A DNA stretch of 21,911 nt from a virus. Made by a program: the position numbers and the translations under genes. This document shows positions 1-7,812 of the stretch, piece by piece (position 1 is the stretch's first letter; every line of letters starts with the position of its first letter). Where the stretch lies: positions 1-21,911 of the IMG/VR virus record IMGVR_UViG_3300032053_000599, one strand, 5' to 3'. The notes under the pieces are model-generated. The model saw only the letters and a list, made by a program, of their open reading frames with translations, was not told the origin of the DNA and did not search any database.

Positions 1-384
1 GACCAAGACGACGAAGATAACATATTCGGTTTTTGTTGTTATATAGATATGCCCGGAGAAAGAATATTGAATTATATTTATATCAAAAGAGATTTCCGTA
101 AAATGGGAATAGCAAGAGATATAATATATTCGCTATGGCCTAATAAAAATATACCAGTCATCATTTCGTTTTATACGAACAGGTTTAATTATCTTGAGTG
201 TTCATGTCATGGAAAATCAAACTCATGTAACAAGTGTGGGAATACTGGAAGGCTACGAAGATTCAAAGAGCGTACATTTATTTATAATCCACAAATTATA
301 GATGATTATCTTAAAAACGGTAACAGAAAGGAAACAAATGAGCGAGGAAAAGAGAACAGTTCAGGATGTGACAAGCGATTATAG
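1..384 (+). CDS. GNAT-like acetyltransferase domain with C-terminal zinc-ribbon-like motif (5' truncated by window edge)
   Basis: The reading frame is open from base 1, so the start lies upstream; 127 residues are visible. An ATG at 49 exists, but coding sequence continues in frame before it (FGFCCYID...), so 49 is probably not the true start. Visible residues 22-42 resemble GNAT motif A, the acetyl-CoA pyrophosphate-binding loop: a hydrophobic strand (ILNYIYIK) followed by RDFRKMGIARDII, matching the R/Q-x-x-G-x-A/G pattern. Further on, Cys67-x-Cys69 and Cys76-x-x-Cys79, followed by GNTGR, look like a DnaJ-type zinc-binding knuckle. Small GNAT-like genes are common beside phage packaging genes, but their substrate is usually unknown. 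It overlaps the next gene by 47 bp. The acetyltransferase fold is inferred from one motif only; catalytic function is not shown. Confidence 0.55.
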   Translation, partial: DQDDEDNIFGFCCYIDMPGERILNYIYIKRDFRKMGIARDIIYSLWPNKNIPVIISFYTNRFNYLECSCHGKSNSCNKCGNTGRLRRFKERTFIYNPQIIDDYLKNGNRKETNERGKENSSGCDKRL

Positions 385-526
385 GCAAATATGTTTTGAG
401 CTTGGTAATTCAATCCTAGCAGCAGTGCGTGGTGTTGTAATTGGTACTAGGCTTGACGAAGAATATAATCAGTTGTTCAAAGCAGGCGAGGTAAAGAATG
501 AAGACAAAGAAGTTAAAAAAGATTAA
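338..526 (+). CDS. Small hypothetical phage protein (62 aa)
   Basis: The start was chosen at ATG 338 (MSEEKRTVQD) because AAAGGAAA lies just upstream; an in-frame ATG at 302 would overlap the previous gene further without a better ribosome-binding site. The product is 62 residues: a charged N-terminus, a central helical-looking segment (YRQICFELGNSILAAV), and a very charged Glu/Lys C-terminus. I do not recognise the family. The gene overlaps its upstream neighbour by 47 bp and its downstream neighbour by 29 bp, which suggests translational coupling within the pre-terminase cluster. There is no visible helix-turn-helix, so nothing in the sequence supports calling it the small terminase subunit, although its position would allow a packaging accessory role. 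Confidence 0.6.
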   Translation: MSEEKRTVQDVTSDYRQICFELGNSILAAVRGVVIGTRLDEEYNQLFKAGEVKNEDKEVKKD

Positions 527-833
527 ATTCTCAGAAGCAGTTCAACTTGGTACGAATGCAATAAAAGAAGTTGGAGAGAAGCTTAGTATATGTACGGGAT
601 TTAATTTAATAGAAGCATGGGAGATTGATGATAATTATATTTTGTTGGTTGATATAACAAGCAAAGAATACGTACTCACATCGCGTTTTAATACGCTGTA
701 TATGGAATATGAACAACTCGACAGTGAACTTAAAGAATTTATCTCTGGACGACTTGAAAAAGATCAGAAGGGAATGGATCCGAAGGAAGTGGAAACCAAA
801 CCTGTTAGATCAAAGATTCAAAAAGCAAAGTGA
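498..833 (+). CDS. Hypothetical phage protein preceding the terminase (111 aa)
   Basis: ATG 498 follows a purine-rich GGCGAGG stretch. The protein opens with a basic tail (KTKKLKKIK), then an alpha/beta-looking core that includes the hydrophobic strand DDNYILLVDIT at about residues 44-54, then a charged helical C-terminus ending in KIQKAK. I do not recognise it. It occupies the slot directly before the large terminase where a small terminase subunit is often found, but no DNA-binding motif can be seen. Its last 125 bp are shared with the 5' end of the terminase gene in another frame, an unusually long overlap, and the charged C-terminal third may be shaped by that constraint. Confidence 0.6.
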   Translation: MKTKKLKKIKFSEAVQLGTNAIKEVGEKLSICTGFNLIEAWEIDDNYILLVDITSKEYVLTSRFNTLYMEYEQLDSELKEFISGRLEKDQKGMDPKEVETKPVRSKIQKAK

Positions 834-2145
834 TTTCATAGTCGATCCGGCAAAGATGAAAGCTGCGCTTTGTACGCGTAGGGCTGGAAAGTCTTACGGT
901 GTAGGATTGTATCTTTTCAAAGAAGCATACGAGAACCCGGGAGTAAGTTGTTTATACATAGCGTTGACGCGTGACTCTGCAAAGAAGATAATGTGGCAAG
1001 ATATTCTTAAACGCATTGCGAAAGATAACAGCATTGAGTGTAGGTATAACGAGACAGAGTTGATGATTACTTTATCAAATGAATCAACTATCAATTTGGC
1101 GGGTGCAGACAGTGGGCCGGATGAAATGGAGAAGTTCCTTGGTAGAAAGTATAAGCTTGTAGTAGTTGATGAAGCCGGATCCTTCAGGCAAGACTTGCAC
1201 AGGCTCATATATCAAATTATACGGCCTGCAACGGTCGATCTAAATGGGACAATCGTATTGATTGGTACACCGACAAACTTCAACCAAGGGCTGTATTACG
1301 ACGTTACAATAGGGTTAGAGGCAGGATGGAGCCTACACAAATGGTCTGCGTTCGATAATCCGTTTATATCGGCTCAATGGAAGGAAGAAATAGACAAGAT
1401 TACCAACATGTCACCTCAGATTATTGACACACCGCTATATAAGCAGATGTATCAAGGTGAATGGTTTACTGACACAAGCAAGTTGGTTTATAAGTTTGAT
1501 CCGACACGCAACATTTATGACACATTGCCGAATCAGAATTATTATCATGTGCTAGGGATTGATCTTGGATATGAGGACGATAGTGCTTTCACTGTGTGCT
1601 CATATGCAGACCATGACACGACGTTATATGTGCAAGAGTCTAGCAAGAAGTCGCATATGATTCTTTACGATGTTGCAATGGAGATTAAGCGATTGCAATC
1701 TAAGTATGATATCCACAAGATATTAGTTGATAACTCTGCAAAGCAGGCGGTTGAAGAGATGCGTATCCGTTATGGAATATGCTTTGAAGCTGCCGATAAA
1801 ACCGGCAAATCAGACTTCATCGAGATATGTAATTCTGACTTAATACGAGGTAATGTCAAGTTTCAGCGTGAAAATACTAAGCAACTGCAAAACGAAATGA
1901 CAAACTTAATATGGGATGACCGTTCAAAAAAGAAGCAAGAGCATCCAAACTGCGCAAATCATTGCACAGATTCATTTCTTTATCCGTGGCGTTATTGTTA
2001 TCAATATGCAGCAACACACAAACAGCTTCCAAAAAATAAATATGGCGAAGATTACATGATTGAAAAACTGGAAGAGGAAGCGCGCATGCGAAAAGAATAT
2101 AACGACGGAATCATGCCTATATGGCAACGTGAAAATATCATTTGA
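709..2145 (+). CDS. terL: Terminase large subunit (DNA-packaging ATPase/nuclease)
   Basis: This is the packaging motor: it docks on the portal, hydrolyses ATP to drive DNA into the procapsid, and cuts the concatemer. The 478 residues carry the expected motifs: an adenine-type Q motif (Q40), Walker A CTRRAGKS at 55-62, Walker B VVVDEA at 151-156, and the coupling motif LIGTPT at 184-189. The RNase H-like nuclease acidic residues are D285 (GIDLGYEDD), D341 (LVDNSA) and D421 (HCTDSFLYPW). Length is typical. The start at ATG 709 overlaps the preceding gene by 125 bp. The next in-frame Met (residue 50) would remove Q40 and leave the Walker A motif five residues from the N-terminus, so a start inside the overlap is required even though the upstream GGA is a weak ribosome-binding site. 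Confidence 0.95.
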   Translation: MNNSTVNLKNLSLDDLKKIRREWIRRKWKPNLLDQRFKKQSDFIVDPAKMKAALCTRRAGKSYGVGLYLFKEAYENPGVSCLYIALTRDSAKKIMWQDILKRIAKDNSIECRYNETELMITLSNESTINLAGADSGPDEMEKFLGRKYKLVVVDEAGSFRQDLHRLIYQIIRPATVDLNGTIVLIGTPTNFNQGLYYDVTIGLEAGWSLHKWSAFDNPFISAQWKEEIDKITNMSPQIIDTPLYKQMYQGEWFTDTSKLVYKFDPTRNIYDTLPNQNYYHVLGIDLGYEDDSAFTVCSYADHDTTLYVQESSKKSHMILYDVAMEIKRLQSKYDIHKILVDNSAKQAVEEMRIRYGICFEAADKTGKSDFIEICNSDLIRGNVKFQRENTKQLQNEMTNLIWDDRSKKKQEHPNCANHCTDSFLYPWRYCYQYAATHKQLPKNKYGEDYMIEKLEEEARMRKEYNDGIMPIWQRENII

Positions 2146-2169
2146 CATTTCGACAAACTAAATTAAACT
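2142..2169 (+). promoter_or_regulatory. Candidate sigma70-like promoter at the terL/portal junction
   Basis: An exact TTGACA at 2142-2147 is followed 16 bp later by TAAACT at 2164-2169 (4 of 6 matches to TATAAT). It spans the terL stop codon and lies just before the small ORF and portal, in one of the few real gaps of the block. TTGACA is frequent in this AT-rich window, including inside genes, so chance is a serious alternative. Confidence 0.28.
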
Positions 2170-2177
2170 GAAACTAT

Positions 2178-2405
2178 ATGCCTAAACCTGCGCAAATTAA
2201 TAAACTAGAAAAGATATTCAGCTTAATGGAAAAATATAAGATTGATTCCGTTGAGTGTGAAGGTATAAAAATAAATAAAAGAATTCACATTGTACCAGAG
2301 ACGAAAAATGACCAAGTCACTGAATCACGAGACATTGTCGATCCAGTGACCCAAACCATGCTTATGTCTTTGGGTGCAATGAATGGAACGAGAAACCCTT
2401 CCTAA
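2178..2405 (+). CDS. Small phage protein upstream of portal (75 aa)
   Basis: This 75-residue protein begins 32 bp after terL and overlaps the portal start by 23 bp. The N-terminal half is a probable amphipathic helix (INKLEKIFSLMEKYKIDSVE), followed by a short strand-like segment rich in Lys/Ile and a low-complexity C-terminus. Short proteins with a comparable KIF-x-LM-x-KYKID pattern next to portal genes are familiar to me from podovirus-like genomes, without an assigned function. The ribosome-binding site is poor (TGAAAC), so it may depend on coupling to terL. An alternative ATG at 2227 would drop the conserved-looking helix start, so 2178 is preferred. A role in head assembly is only inferred from position. 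Confidence 0.6.
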   Translation: MPKPAQINKLEKIFSLMEKYKIDSVECEGIKINKRIHIVPETKNDQVTESRDIVDPVTQTMLMSLGAMNGTRNPS

Positions 2406-4260
2406 TACTACCAAAGTTAAAATAAAATCAAAACTTTCTCCTGATAACATCAACGCGCGTTGGTGGCTGATAAACGATGAAGATATTTATACTCATTTGT
2501 TTGCCGCCGCTGCCGCTATCGATAATATGCAGGGAATCAGGCGTGCGCTGAATGTTAAGTATCTGCAATTATACTCAAATATGGAATCTATCGGTTATCT
2601 ATCAAGCTTTTACAATCGTGCATTATATGACAATTATTTCAATGCCCGTATATCTTTGAATGTTTGCAAGGCAGCAGTTGACACAATTACTTCAAAGGTC
2701 GGAAAGAATGATCCGCGTGTCACATTTTTAACTACAAATGGTGATTGGTCTAAGCAACAGCGAGCAAAGAAGCTCACAAAGTTTATCGATGGATTGTTTG
2801 ATGAAGCAAAGGTTTATGAGCTTGGGATCCAATCGTTTCGCGATTCATGCATACTCGATATCGGAGTATTGAAGTTCTATATCTGCAATGGCAAAATTAA
2901 ATGTGAGAAGATAATGCCATTTGAGATTAAAGTTGATTATGCCGAAGGATTGTACGGCAATCCTAAGACTTTATATCAGACAAAGTTCATTGATCGTGAA
3001 ACATTACTGGATATGTTTCCAGACAAAGCAAAAATTATTAATACAGCCGGAAGTGCTACTATCCAAGACGGATTAACTTATTCCGATAGAGTTGGTGTAG
3101 TTGAAGCGTGGCATCTAAGATCGGGTGAGAATGCCAAGGACGGCAAGCACGTTATATGCGTTGATACTGGAAATCTAGTGTCTGAACAATACACAAAAGA
3201 ATATTTCCCATTTGTGTTCATGAAATGGACAGACAGAACAGTTGGTTTTTATGGGCAATCATTGGTAGAGGAAATCTATCCGATTCAAATGGAAATCAAT
3301 AAGATGTGTCGGACTATTCAAATTGGTCAACATTTATCGTGTGTTCCGCGTGTATTTGTTGAAAACAGTTCTAAAGTAATATCAGCACACATCGATAATA
3401 ACGTAGGCGGAATAGTTAAATATTCAGGAACTAAGCCAGAGTTTAGCACATCAATGGCGTTCCCTCCTGAAATGTATCAGCATTTAGATTATCTTTATCG
3501 CAAAGCGTTTGAAATTACAGGTATATCATTGCTATCTGCTACATCACAAAAGCCAGCCGGACTTAATGCAGGCGTTGCTCTTCGTGAATATCAAGATATC
3601 GAAAGCGAGAGATTCTCAACGCTTCAAAAGAAATACGAAAAGTTCTATATCAATGCCGCTAATATTTGTATCGACTTGATGAAAGATATTTACGAGACAG
3701 ACAAAAGTGTATCTGTGAAAGCATCGAATAAACGGTTCATTGACACAATTAAGTGGAAAGATGTGAACATGGAAGAGGATGAATATGTTATCCGAGCTTT
3801 TCCAACATCCATGCTTCCTACAACTCCTGCGGGTCGATTACAACAGATACAAGAGCTTATTCAGGCTGGGTTCATTGGTAAAGAAGATGCGTTATCTCTG
3901 TTGGACTTCCCCGATCTGGATAATTACACGTCGATGTATACATCTTCAAAAGAGATAATTAATCAATATATTGAGCTTATGTTAGAAGACAATCAATATA
4001 ATCCGCCCGAACCGTATTTCAATCTTCAATTAGCAGAGACAATGATTCAGAATGCATACCTGCGTGCAAAGACACAAAGCGTTCCTGAAGAGAGATTAGA
4101 ATTACTGCGCAGATTCTATGAAGACATAAAAGAATTACAGAATATGGCACAACAGCAATTAATGGCGCAGCAACAGGCAATGGCACCACAGCCGACAGCA
4201 TTGCCGCAATTACCTCAAAGAACAGAATTATTACCGAATGTTCCACAACAACCAATTTAA
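2383..4260 (+). CDS. Portal protein (podovirus type)
   Basis: The dodecameric portal ring forms the unique capsid vertex through which DNA enters and leaves. The call rests on position right after terL, on size (625 residues, within the range for podovirus portals), and on sequence character. There is an alpha/beta core with a helical N-terminus (YNRALYDNYFNARISLNVCKAAVDTITSKVG), a clip/stem-like region with the pattern MKWTDRTVGFYGQSLVEEIYPIQ-type residues near 280-305, and a GVALREYQDIESERF segment near 397-411 like those in phage portals of this type. The C-terminus (about 585-625) is Gln/Pro/Met-rich and helical, resembling a portal barrel or disordered tail. The start overlaps the upstream small gene by 23 bp, with GGGTG as a modest ribosome-binding site. 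Scaffold follows after 15 bp. Confidence 0.87.
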   Translation: MERETLPNTTKVKIKSKLSPDNINARWWLINDEDIYTHLFAAAAAIDNMQGIRRALNVKYLQLYSNMESIGYLSSFYNRALYDNYFNARISLNVCKAAVDTITSKVGKNDPRVTFLTTNGDWSKQQRAKKLTKFIDGLFDEAKVYELGIQSFRDSCILDIGVLKFYICNGKIKCEKIMPFEIKVDYAEGLYGNPKTLYQTKFIDRETLLDMFPDKAKIINTAGSATIQDGLTYSDRVGVVEAWHLRSGENAKDGKHVICVDTGNLVSEQYTKEYFPFVFMKWTDRTVGFYGQSLVEEIYPIQMEINKMCRTIQIGQHLSCVPRVFVENSSKVISAHIDNNVGGIVKYSGTKPEFSTSMAFPPEMYQHLDYLYRKAFEITGISLLSATSQKPAGLNAGVALREYQDIESERFSTLQKKYEKFYINAANICIDLMKDIYETDKSVSVKASNKRFIDTIKWKDVNMEEDEYVIRAFPTSMLPTTPAGRLQQIQELIQAGFIGKEDALSLLDFPDLDNYTSMYTSSKEIINQYIELMLEDNQYNPPEPYFNLQLAETMIQNAYLRAKTQSVPEERLELLRRFYEDIKELQNMAQQQLMAQQQAMAPQPTALPQLPQRTELLPNVPQQPI

Positions 4261-4275
4261 GAAAAGGAATTTAAA

Positions 4276-5157
4276 ATGACAGAACAAACAGTAACCGTAA
4301 CAGAAAGACCAACAAACGTAGAAGCTGCCACAATTACACAAGAAGTAATGGCTACAAAAGAACCAGTATCACAACAGGTACCGAAAGACGAACAACCTAA
4401 AACAGAAGCACCACAAGATGACGTGTCCGCTCGTATCGCAGCAATCAGCAAGCGGCAACGCATGCTAGAGTCAAGCAACAAACGTTTAATGGCGGATTAT
4501 GAATCAGCACAGAAGAAACTGGCAGACTATGAGTCACGGTTCAATGGTATTAATGAAGGCAAAAAGAACCCAAAGAAACTATTAGAAACTTTGGGTATCA
4601 CATATGATGACGTTATTAAAGCAGGGCTTAGTGAAGAGTACGAAAAACAACCAGAGCATCAAATCAAAACAGTTCAACAAGAGCTTGCAGAGATTAAGAA
4701 GTGGAAAGAAGAGCGAGAGAATCGAGATCGTGAAGAGTCAGACAAACGTAATATCGATGCTCTAAAATATGAAGTATCGCAGCACATCAAAGGTAACGCT
4801 GAAAAGTACGAATTCATAAATACGTACAATGCAGTTGATGCTGTTATTGATGTGATGAGTGCTTATTATAAGAATAACAATGAAATGTTAGAACTAGACG
4901 AAGCATGTAAAAGTGTAGAAGATTATTATGAATCAGAATTGAAGAAAGTATCTGGCAACAAAAAGTTTAAGAAATTATTTGGTGAGCATATCGAAGAAAG
5001 TTCCACTGACAAAAAAGAACTTCCAAATACACAAACGCTGACAAATGCCAGCACAACTTCGCAGCCAATAATTCCTAAAGAAATCAATAATATTGATGCA
5101 AGGATGGAATACTTGCTTAAGAAGCATGGAGCGACTGCGAAGAATACATCTTTTTAA
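4276..5157 (+). CDS. Capsid scaffolding protein
   Basis: This 293-residue, very hydrophilic protein sits between the portal and the major capsid protein, the standard scaffold position. Residues 1-50 are a disordered, Thr/Glu/Pro-rich segment. Coiled-coil-like helices follow at about 50-90 (SARIAAISKRQRMLESS...) and 125-165 (rich in Glu, Lys and Arg). The C-terminus ends in a short basic helix (MEYLLKKHGATAK), resembling the basic helix that P22-type scaffolds use to bind capsid protein. Aromatic content is low and there is no enzyme motif. AAAAGGAA precedes ATG 4276 by a suitable distance, and the capsid gene begins 10 bp after the stop. Function is inferred from position and composition, since scaffolds share little sequence. 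Confidence 0.82.
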   Translation: MTEQTVTVTERPTNVEAATITQEVMATKEPVSQQVPKDEQPKTEAPQDDVSARIAAISKRQRMLESSNKRLMADYESAQKKLADYESRFNGINEGKKNPKKLLETLGITYDDVIKAGLSEEYEKQPEHQIKTVQQELAEIKKWKEERENRDREESDKRNIDALKYEVSQHIKGNAEKYEFINTYNAVDAVIDVMSAYYKNNNEMLELDEACKSVEDYYESELKKVSGNKKFKKLFGEHIEESSTDKKELPNTQTLTNASTTSQPIIPKEINNIDARMEYLLKKHGATAKNTSF

Positions 5158-5167
5158 GGAGTAAACA

Positions 5168-6418
5168 ATGACTCTCTCTACTAGCAATTTTAATATTCTA
5201 AAGGAACTTTATGACGGACAAACCGTCGAGAACTTGACCTATCCTCGAAATCCTTTCTATGCTCTTTGTCCTAAGAAAGAAGACTTCGAAGGTAAGTACA
5301 AACCAATTCCGTTGATTTATGGCGATCCCCAGGGCCGTAGCGCAACGTTCGCTAATGCACAGACACGAGGAGCTGCTACTTCTCCGCTAAGTAATGAGTT
5401 CTTACTTACTCGCGCTAGCGATTATTCAATTGCTTATCTATCGAGTGAAGTATTGCTTGCATCTCAGAACAACGTTGGAGCCTTTTTACCAGCAGCTCGT
5501 GTTGTAATGGATACAGCGGCTCATGCTCTTGCTCGATCGATCAGCATTTCCATGTACAAAAGTGGATATGGCGATATCGGAACGATTAACAATACGGTAG
5601 CTGGATCGTCAACAATTACCCTTCTTTCAATCAATGATGTTACAAACTTTGAAGTTGGAATGGAATTAGACGTTGCCGCTTCCGTATCCGGACACGTTCT
5701 TAGAGCTCGCGGATCCAGCGGTAATGGTTTGATTATCACAAAGATTAACCGTTCAACTGGCGTGTTGACTTTTGGTTATGCTATTGACGATGCAACGAAT
5801 GGTATTCCTACAATCGCTAATGCAGATACACTTTTTGCGGCTGGCGACAGACAAAACAGCGCGACTCCTACTCGCCTTAAATTAACTGGCCTTGATGGTT
5901 GGATTCCTGCATCTGCCCCGGGCGGATCCGATAGTTTCTTTGGTATCAACCGCTCTATTGATAGTAGGCTCTATGGGTATGCCTACAGCGCTTCGGGAGT
6001 TAGTATAGAAGAGTCCTTGATTGATACCAGTGCATATGTAAGCCGAGAAGGCGGAATGCCTGATTACGTTTTCATGAACCCTCTTCGTTATGCTTCACTT
6101 GAGAAATCTTTGGGTTCAAAAATTCACTATGTCGATATGTCAGTTAATGCCAGTGTTAATTTCGTTGGTATTCTGATTCACGGAGCCAATGGGCCAATCA
6201 AAGTCGTGCCGGATCGTAACTGTCCTTATGGAAAAGCTTACATGTTGCAGCTTGATACTTGGTCTCTTGAGTCTCTTGGAAAAGCTGTTCGATTGTTTGA
6301 CCTTGACGGCGTAACAAGCCTTCGTCAGGCAGCGGCTGACGGCATGGAAATGCGTTGGGTAAGCTATGGAAACTTAGCTTGTAAAGCCCCCGGTTTTAAT
6401 GCGGTTATTAGTTTTTAA
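5168..6418 (+). CDS. Major capsid protein (HK97-like fold)
   Basis: The main shell protein is 416 residues and is preceded by a strong AAGGAG ribosome-binding site. The pattern suits HK97-fold capsids without a protease-cleaved delta domain: an N-terminal arm, an E-loop-like segment (residues about 45-80), a long spine helix around 107-135 (LPAARVVMDTAAHALARSISI), and a beta-rich insertion at about 142-225 that could be an I-domain-like elaboration. It ends with the P-domain and A-domain hallmarks GLDGWIPA (241-248), the NRSIDSRLYG segment (261-270), PDYVFMNPLRY (298-308) and KVVPDRNCPYGKAY (345-358). Arginine is encoded 16 times out of 19 by CGN codons, unlike the AGA/AGG-rich genes around it, consistent with very high expression. 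A strong terminator follows directly. Confidence 0.9.
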   Translation: MTLSTSNFNILKELYDGQTVENLTYPRNPFYALCPKKEDFEGKYKPIPLIYGDPQGRSATFANAQTRGAATSPLSNEFLLTRASDYSIAYLSSEVLLASQNNVGAFLPAARVVMDTAAHALARSISISMYKSGYGDIGTINNTVAGSSTITLLSINDVTNFEVGMELDVAASVSGHVLRARGSSGNGLIITKINRSTGVLTFGYAIDDATNGIPTIANADTLFAAGDRQNSATPTRLKLTGLDGWIPASAPGGSDSFFGINRSIDSRLYGYAYSASGVSIEESLIDTSAYVSREGGMPDYVFMNPLRYASLEKSLGSKIHYVDMSVNASVNFVGILIHGANGPIKVVPDRNCPYGKAYMLQLDTWSLESLGKAVRLFDLDGVTSLRQAAADGMEMRWVSYGNLACKAPGFNAVISF

Positions 6419-6428
6419 TTAATCTGTT

Positions 6429-6455
6429 GGGAGGCTTCGGCCTCCCTTTTCTCTT
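6429..6455 (+). terminator. Rho-independent terminator with C(UUCG)G tetraloop after the capsid gene
   Basis: GGGAGGC (6429-6435), the loop TTCG (6436-6439) and GCCTCCC (6440-6446) form a perfect 7-bp GC-rich stem with the extra-stable UUCG tetraloop. The stem is followed by TTTTCTCTT. It begins 10 bases after the capsid stop codon and ends 18 bases before the next start, with no obvious promoter in between, so readthrough must feed the downstream genes. Confidence 0.92.
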
Positions 6456-6473
6456 AATTAGGAGGACAAATAA

Positions 6474-6875
6474 ATGACTATTGGTGGAAGAAATTACGAT
6501 CAAGGCGTTTTCACTCTTCAGAAAGAAGTAGTGTACCTTGAATACAATTTCGTTGTTGGAACAACTGGCGCTGTTGGAACTATTAAAGGAAGTTGTAAGT
6601 CTATTGTTAGAGATGCACAGGGCGCATATACAATCACATTGGATGAAGGATACAATCGAATGCTGAGCGGTGGATACGGATTTGTCGGTACGACATGTTC
6701 CGGCATCGTTGACGTACAGATTGACGACCTTTCAATCCAGACAAATATTCAAAGCGGAGTACTCAAGATTAAATGTTACAACGCCGCTGGATCTGCTGCG
6801 GATCCTGCATCCGGTGTAGTTCTTTTGATGTGGGGACTGTTCAGAAAGTCTTCTGTTCTAGGGAAGGGCGAATAA
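6474..6875 (+). CDS. Probable head decoration/accessory structural protein (133 aa)
   Basis: This 133-residue protein follows the capsid gene and its terminator and has an excellent AGGAGG ribosome-binding site. It is beta-rich, with alternating hydrophobic strands: VVYLEYNFVVG near 19-29, an aromatic-flanked YTITLDEGYNRML near 52-64, and VVLLMWGLFRKSSV near 115-128. It has no signal peptide or enzyme motif. Proteins of this size and pattern, ending in a DPASG-V-...-L segment followed by a short basic tail, are common right after podovirus capsid genes and are usually listed as structural proteins of unknown role. Capsid decoration or stabilisation is inferred from position and fold character, not shown. 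Confidence 0.6.
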   Translation: MTIGGRNYDQGVFTLQKEVVYLEYNFVVGTTGAVGTIKGSCKSIVRDAQGAYTITLDEGYNRMLSGGYGFVGTTCSGIVDVQIDDLSIQTNIQSGVLKIKCYNAAGSAADPASGVVLLMWGLFRKSSVLGKGE

Positions 6876-6876
6876 T

Positions 6877-7128
6877 ATGTTGCCTATGATTGGTAAAGGC
6901 AAAGGCATCGGAGCCGTTATTGTTGCTGGCATGAAAGAGCATGATGAAGGAATGTCTGAAGCTGAATTCAAAGCCGGACAACTTGCCGCATCGTCTAAAA
7001 TGTTAGCAGCGATCAAGGCAAATGATGCCGAGAAGTTCGCAGAAGCCATGAAAGAATTTCATTATCTATGTGATGATGAAAAAGACATGATGGAAGGCGA
7101 AGAGGAAGAGGAGTACGAGGGGGAATAA
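6877..7128 (+). CDS. Small acidic phage protein (83 aa)
   Basis: The start is one base after the preceding stop, with GGAAGGGC as ribosome-binding site. The 83-residue product has a Gly/Lys N-terminus (MLPMIGKGKGIGAV), a helical middle (GQLAASSKMLAAIKANDAE and KFAEAMKEFHYLC), and an extreme acidic tail that is nearly all Glu after DDEKDMMEG. Short proteins of this design, in which a helix hairpin handles 'A-I-K-x-x-D' residues before an acidic tail, recur downstream of phage capsid genes without an assigned function. The acidic tail could interact with basic surfaces of capsid or portal proteins, but that is speculation. Confidence 0.65.
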   Translation: MLPMIGKGKGIGAVIVAGMKEHDEGMSEAEFKAGQLAASSKMLAAIKANDAEKFAEAMKEFHYLCDDEKDMMEGEEEEEYEGE

Positions 7129-7812
7129 ATGGCTATTAGTTTGGCGAACCTACGTATTGAGGCACAGCGTCGAAGTGATATGGAGAATAACCTTTTCATT
7201 TCTAACGCTGAATGGACAACATACTTGAATGGATCGTTAGGCGAGTTGTACGACTTGCTGTTAGAAGCGCATCCAGAGTATTTTGGTATTTCTGTTTCAA
7301 AGGTTGTAGCTTCTCCGAACAATTACTTTTTATTGCCAGACGACTTCTATAAGCTTTTAGGTCTTGATGTACAGGTGGACAGTATGGGGAAATGGGCGAC
7401 TGTTTCCCCGTACATGTTCCAAGAACGTAACTTTATCAATGTTCGAAGGTTTCCGTTCTATCGCTTCGCGCAGGTTAAGTATCGTCTTATGGCTGGCAAG
7501 TGTATGATGCAGCCTGATGATATGGCAGCGGGAACATATCAAATGTGGTATGCGCCGAGATATACTCCATTTGTAAGCGACTCTGATGTAATTGAGGGTC
7601 TATTAGAAGATTATCGCGACTATATTATAATCGATGCAGCAATCAAAGCATTAACAAAAGAAGAAAGCGACGCGTCACAATTAACTCAACAGAAGATGAT
7701 TATTAAGAAGCGACTAGAGGATGCAGCAGCGGAGCGAGATTATGGAAAGACAGAGCGAATCAGTGACGCACAACAAAATAGTTATCAATCCGCACCTTAT
7801 GGTTGGTGGTAA
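7129..7812 (+). CDS. Head-tail adaptor/connector protein (P22 gp4-like role)
   Basis: The 227-residue protein would bind below the portal and close the filled head. The N-terminal part is helical (LANLRIEAQRRSDM; FISNAEWTTYLNGSLGELYDLL), then a beta-containing middle with YFLLPDDFYKLLGLDV at about 65-80, then C-terminal helices (YRDYIIIDAAIKAL; QQKMIIKKRLEDAAAERD). This helix / 'LP-D-F-KL-G' / helix layout is typical of podovirus head-completion adaptors, and position two genes after the capsid fits. AGGGGG at 7118-7123 lies five bases before ATG 7129. The start is directly adjacent to the preceding stop. The assignment rests on pattern and order. Confidence 0.72.
   Translation: MAISLANLRIEAQRRSDMENNLFISNAEWTTYLNGSLGELYDLLLEAHPEYFGISVSKVVASPNNYFLLPDDFYKLLGLDVQVDSMGKWATVSPYMFQERNFINVRRFPFYRFAQVKYRLMAGKCMMQPDDMAAGTYQMWYAPRYTPFVSDSDVIEGLLEDYRDYIIIDAAIKALTKEESDASQLTQQKMIIKKRLEDAAAERDYGKTERISDAQQNSYQSAPYGWW

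Noticed and set aside
338-833. Small terminase subunit in one of the two genes before terL
   Set aside because: Position fits, but neither protein shows a helix-turn-helix or a recognisable TerS pattern, so the call would rest on order alone.
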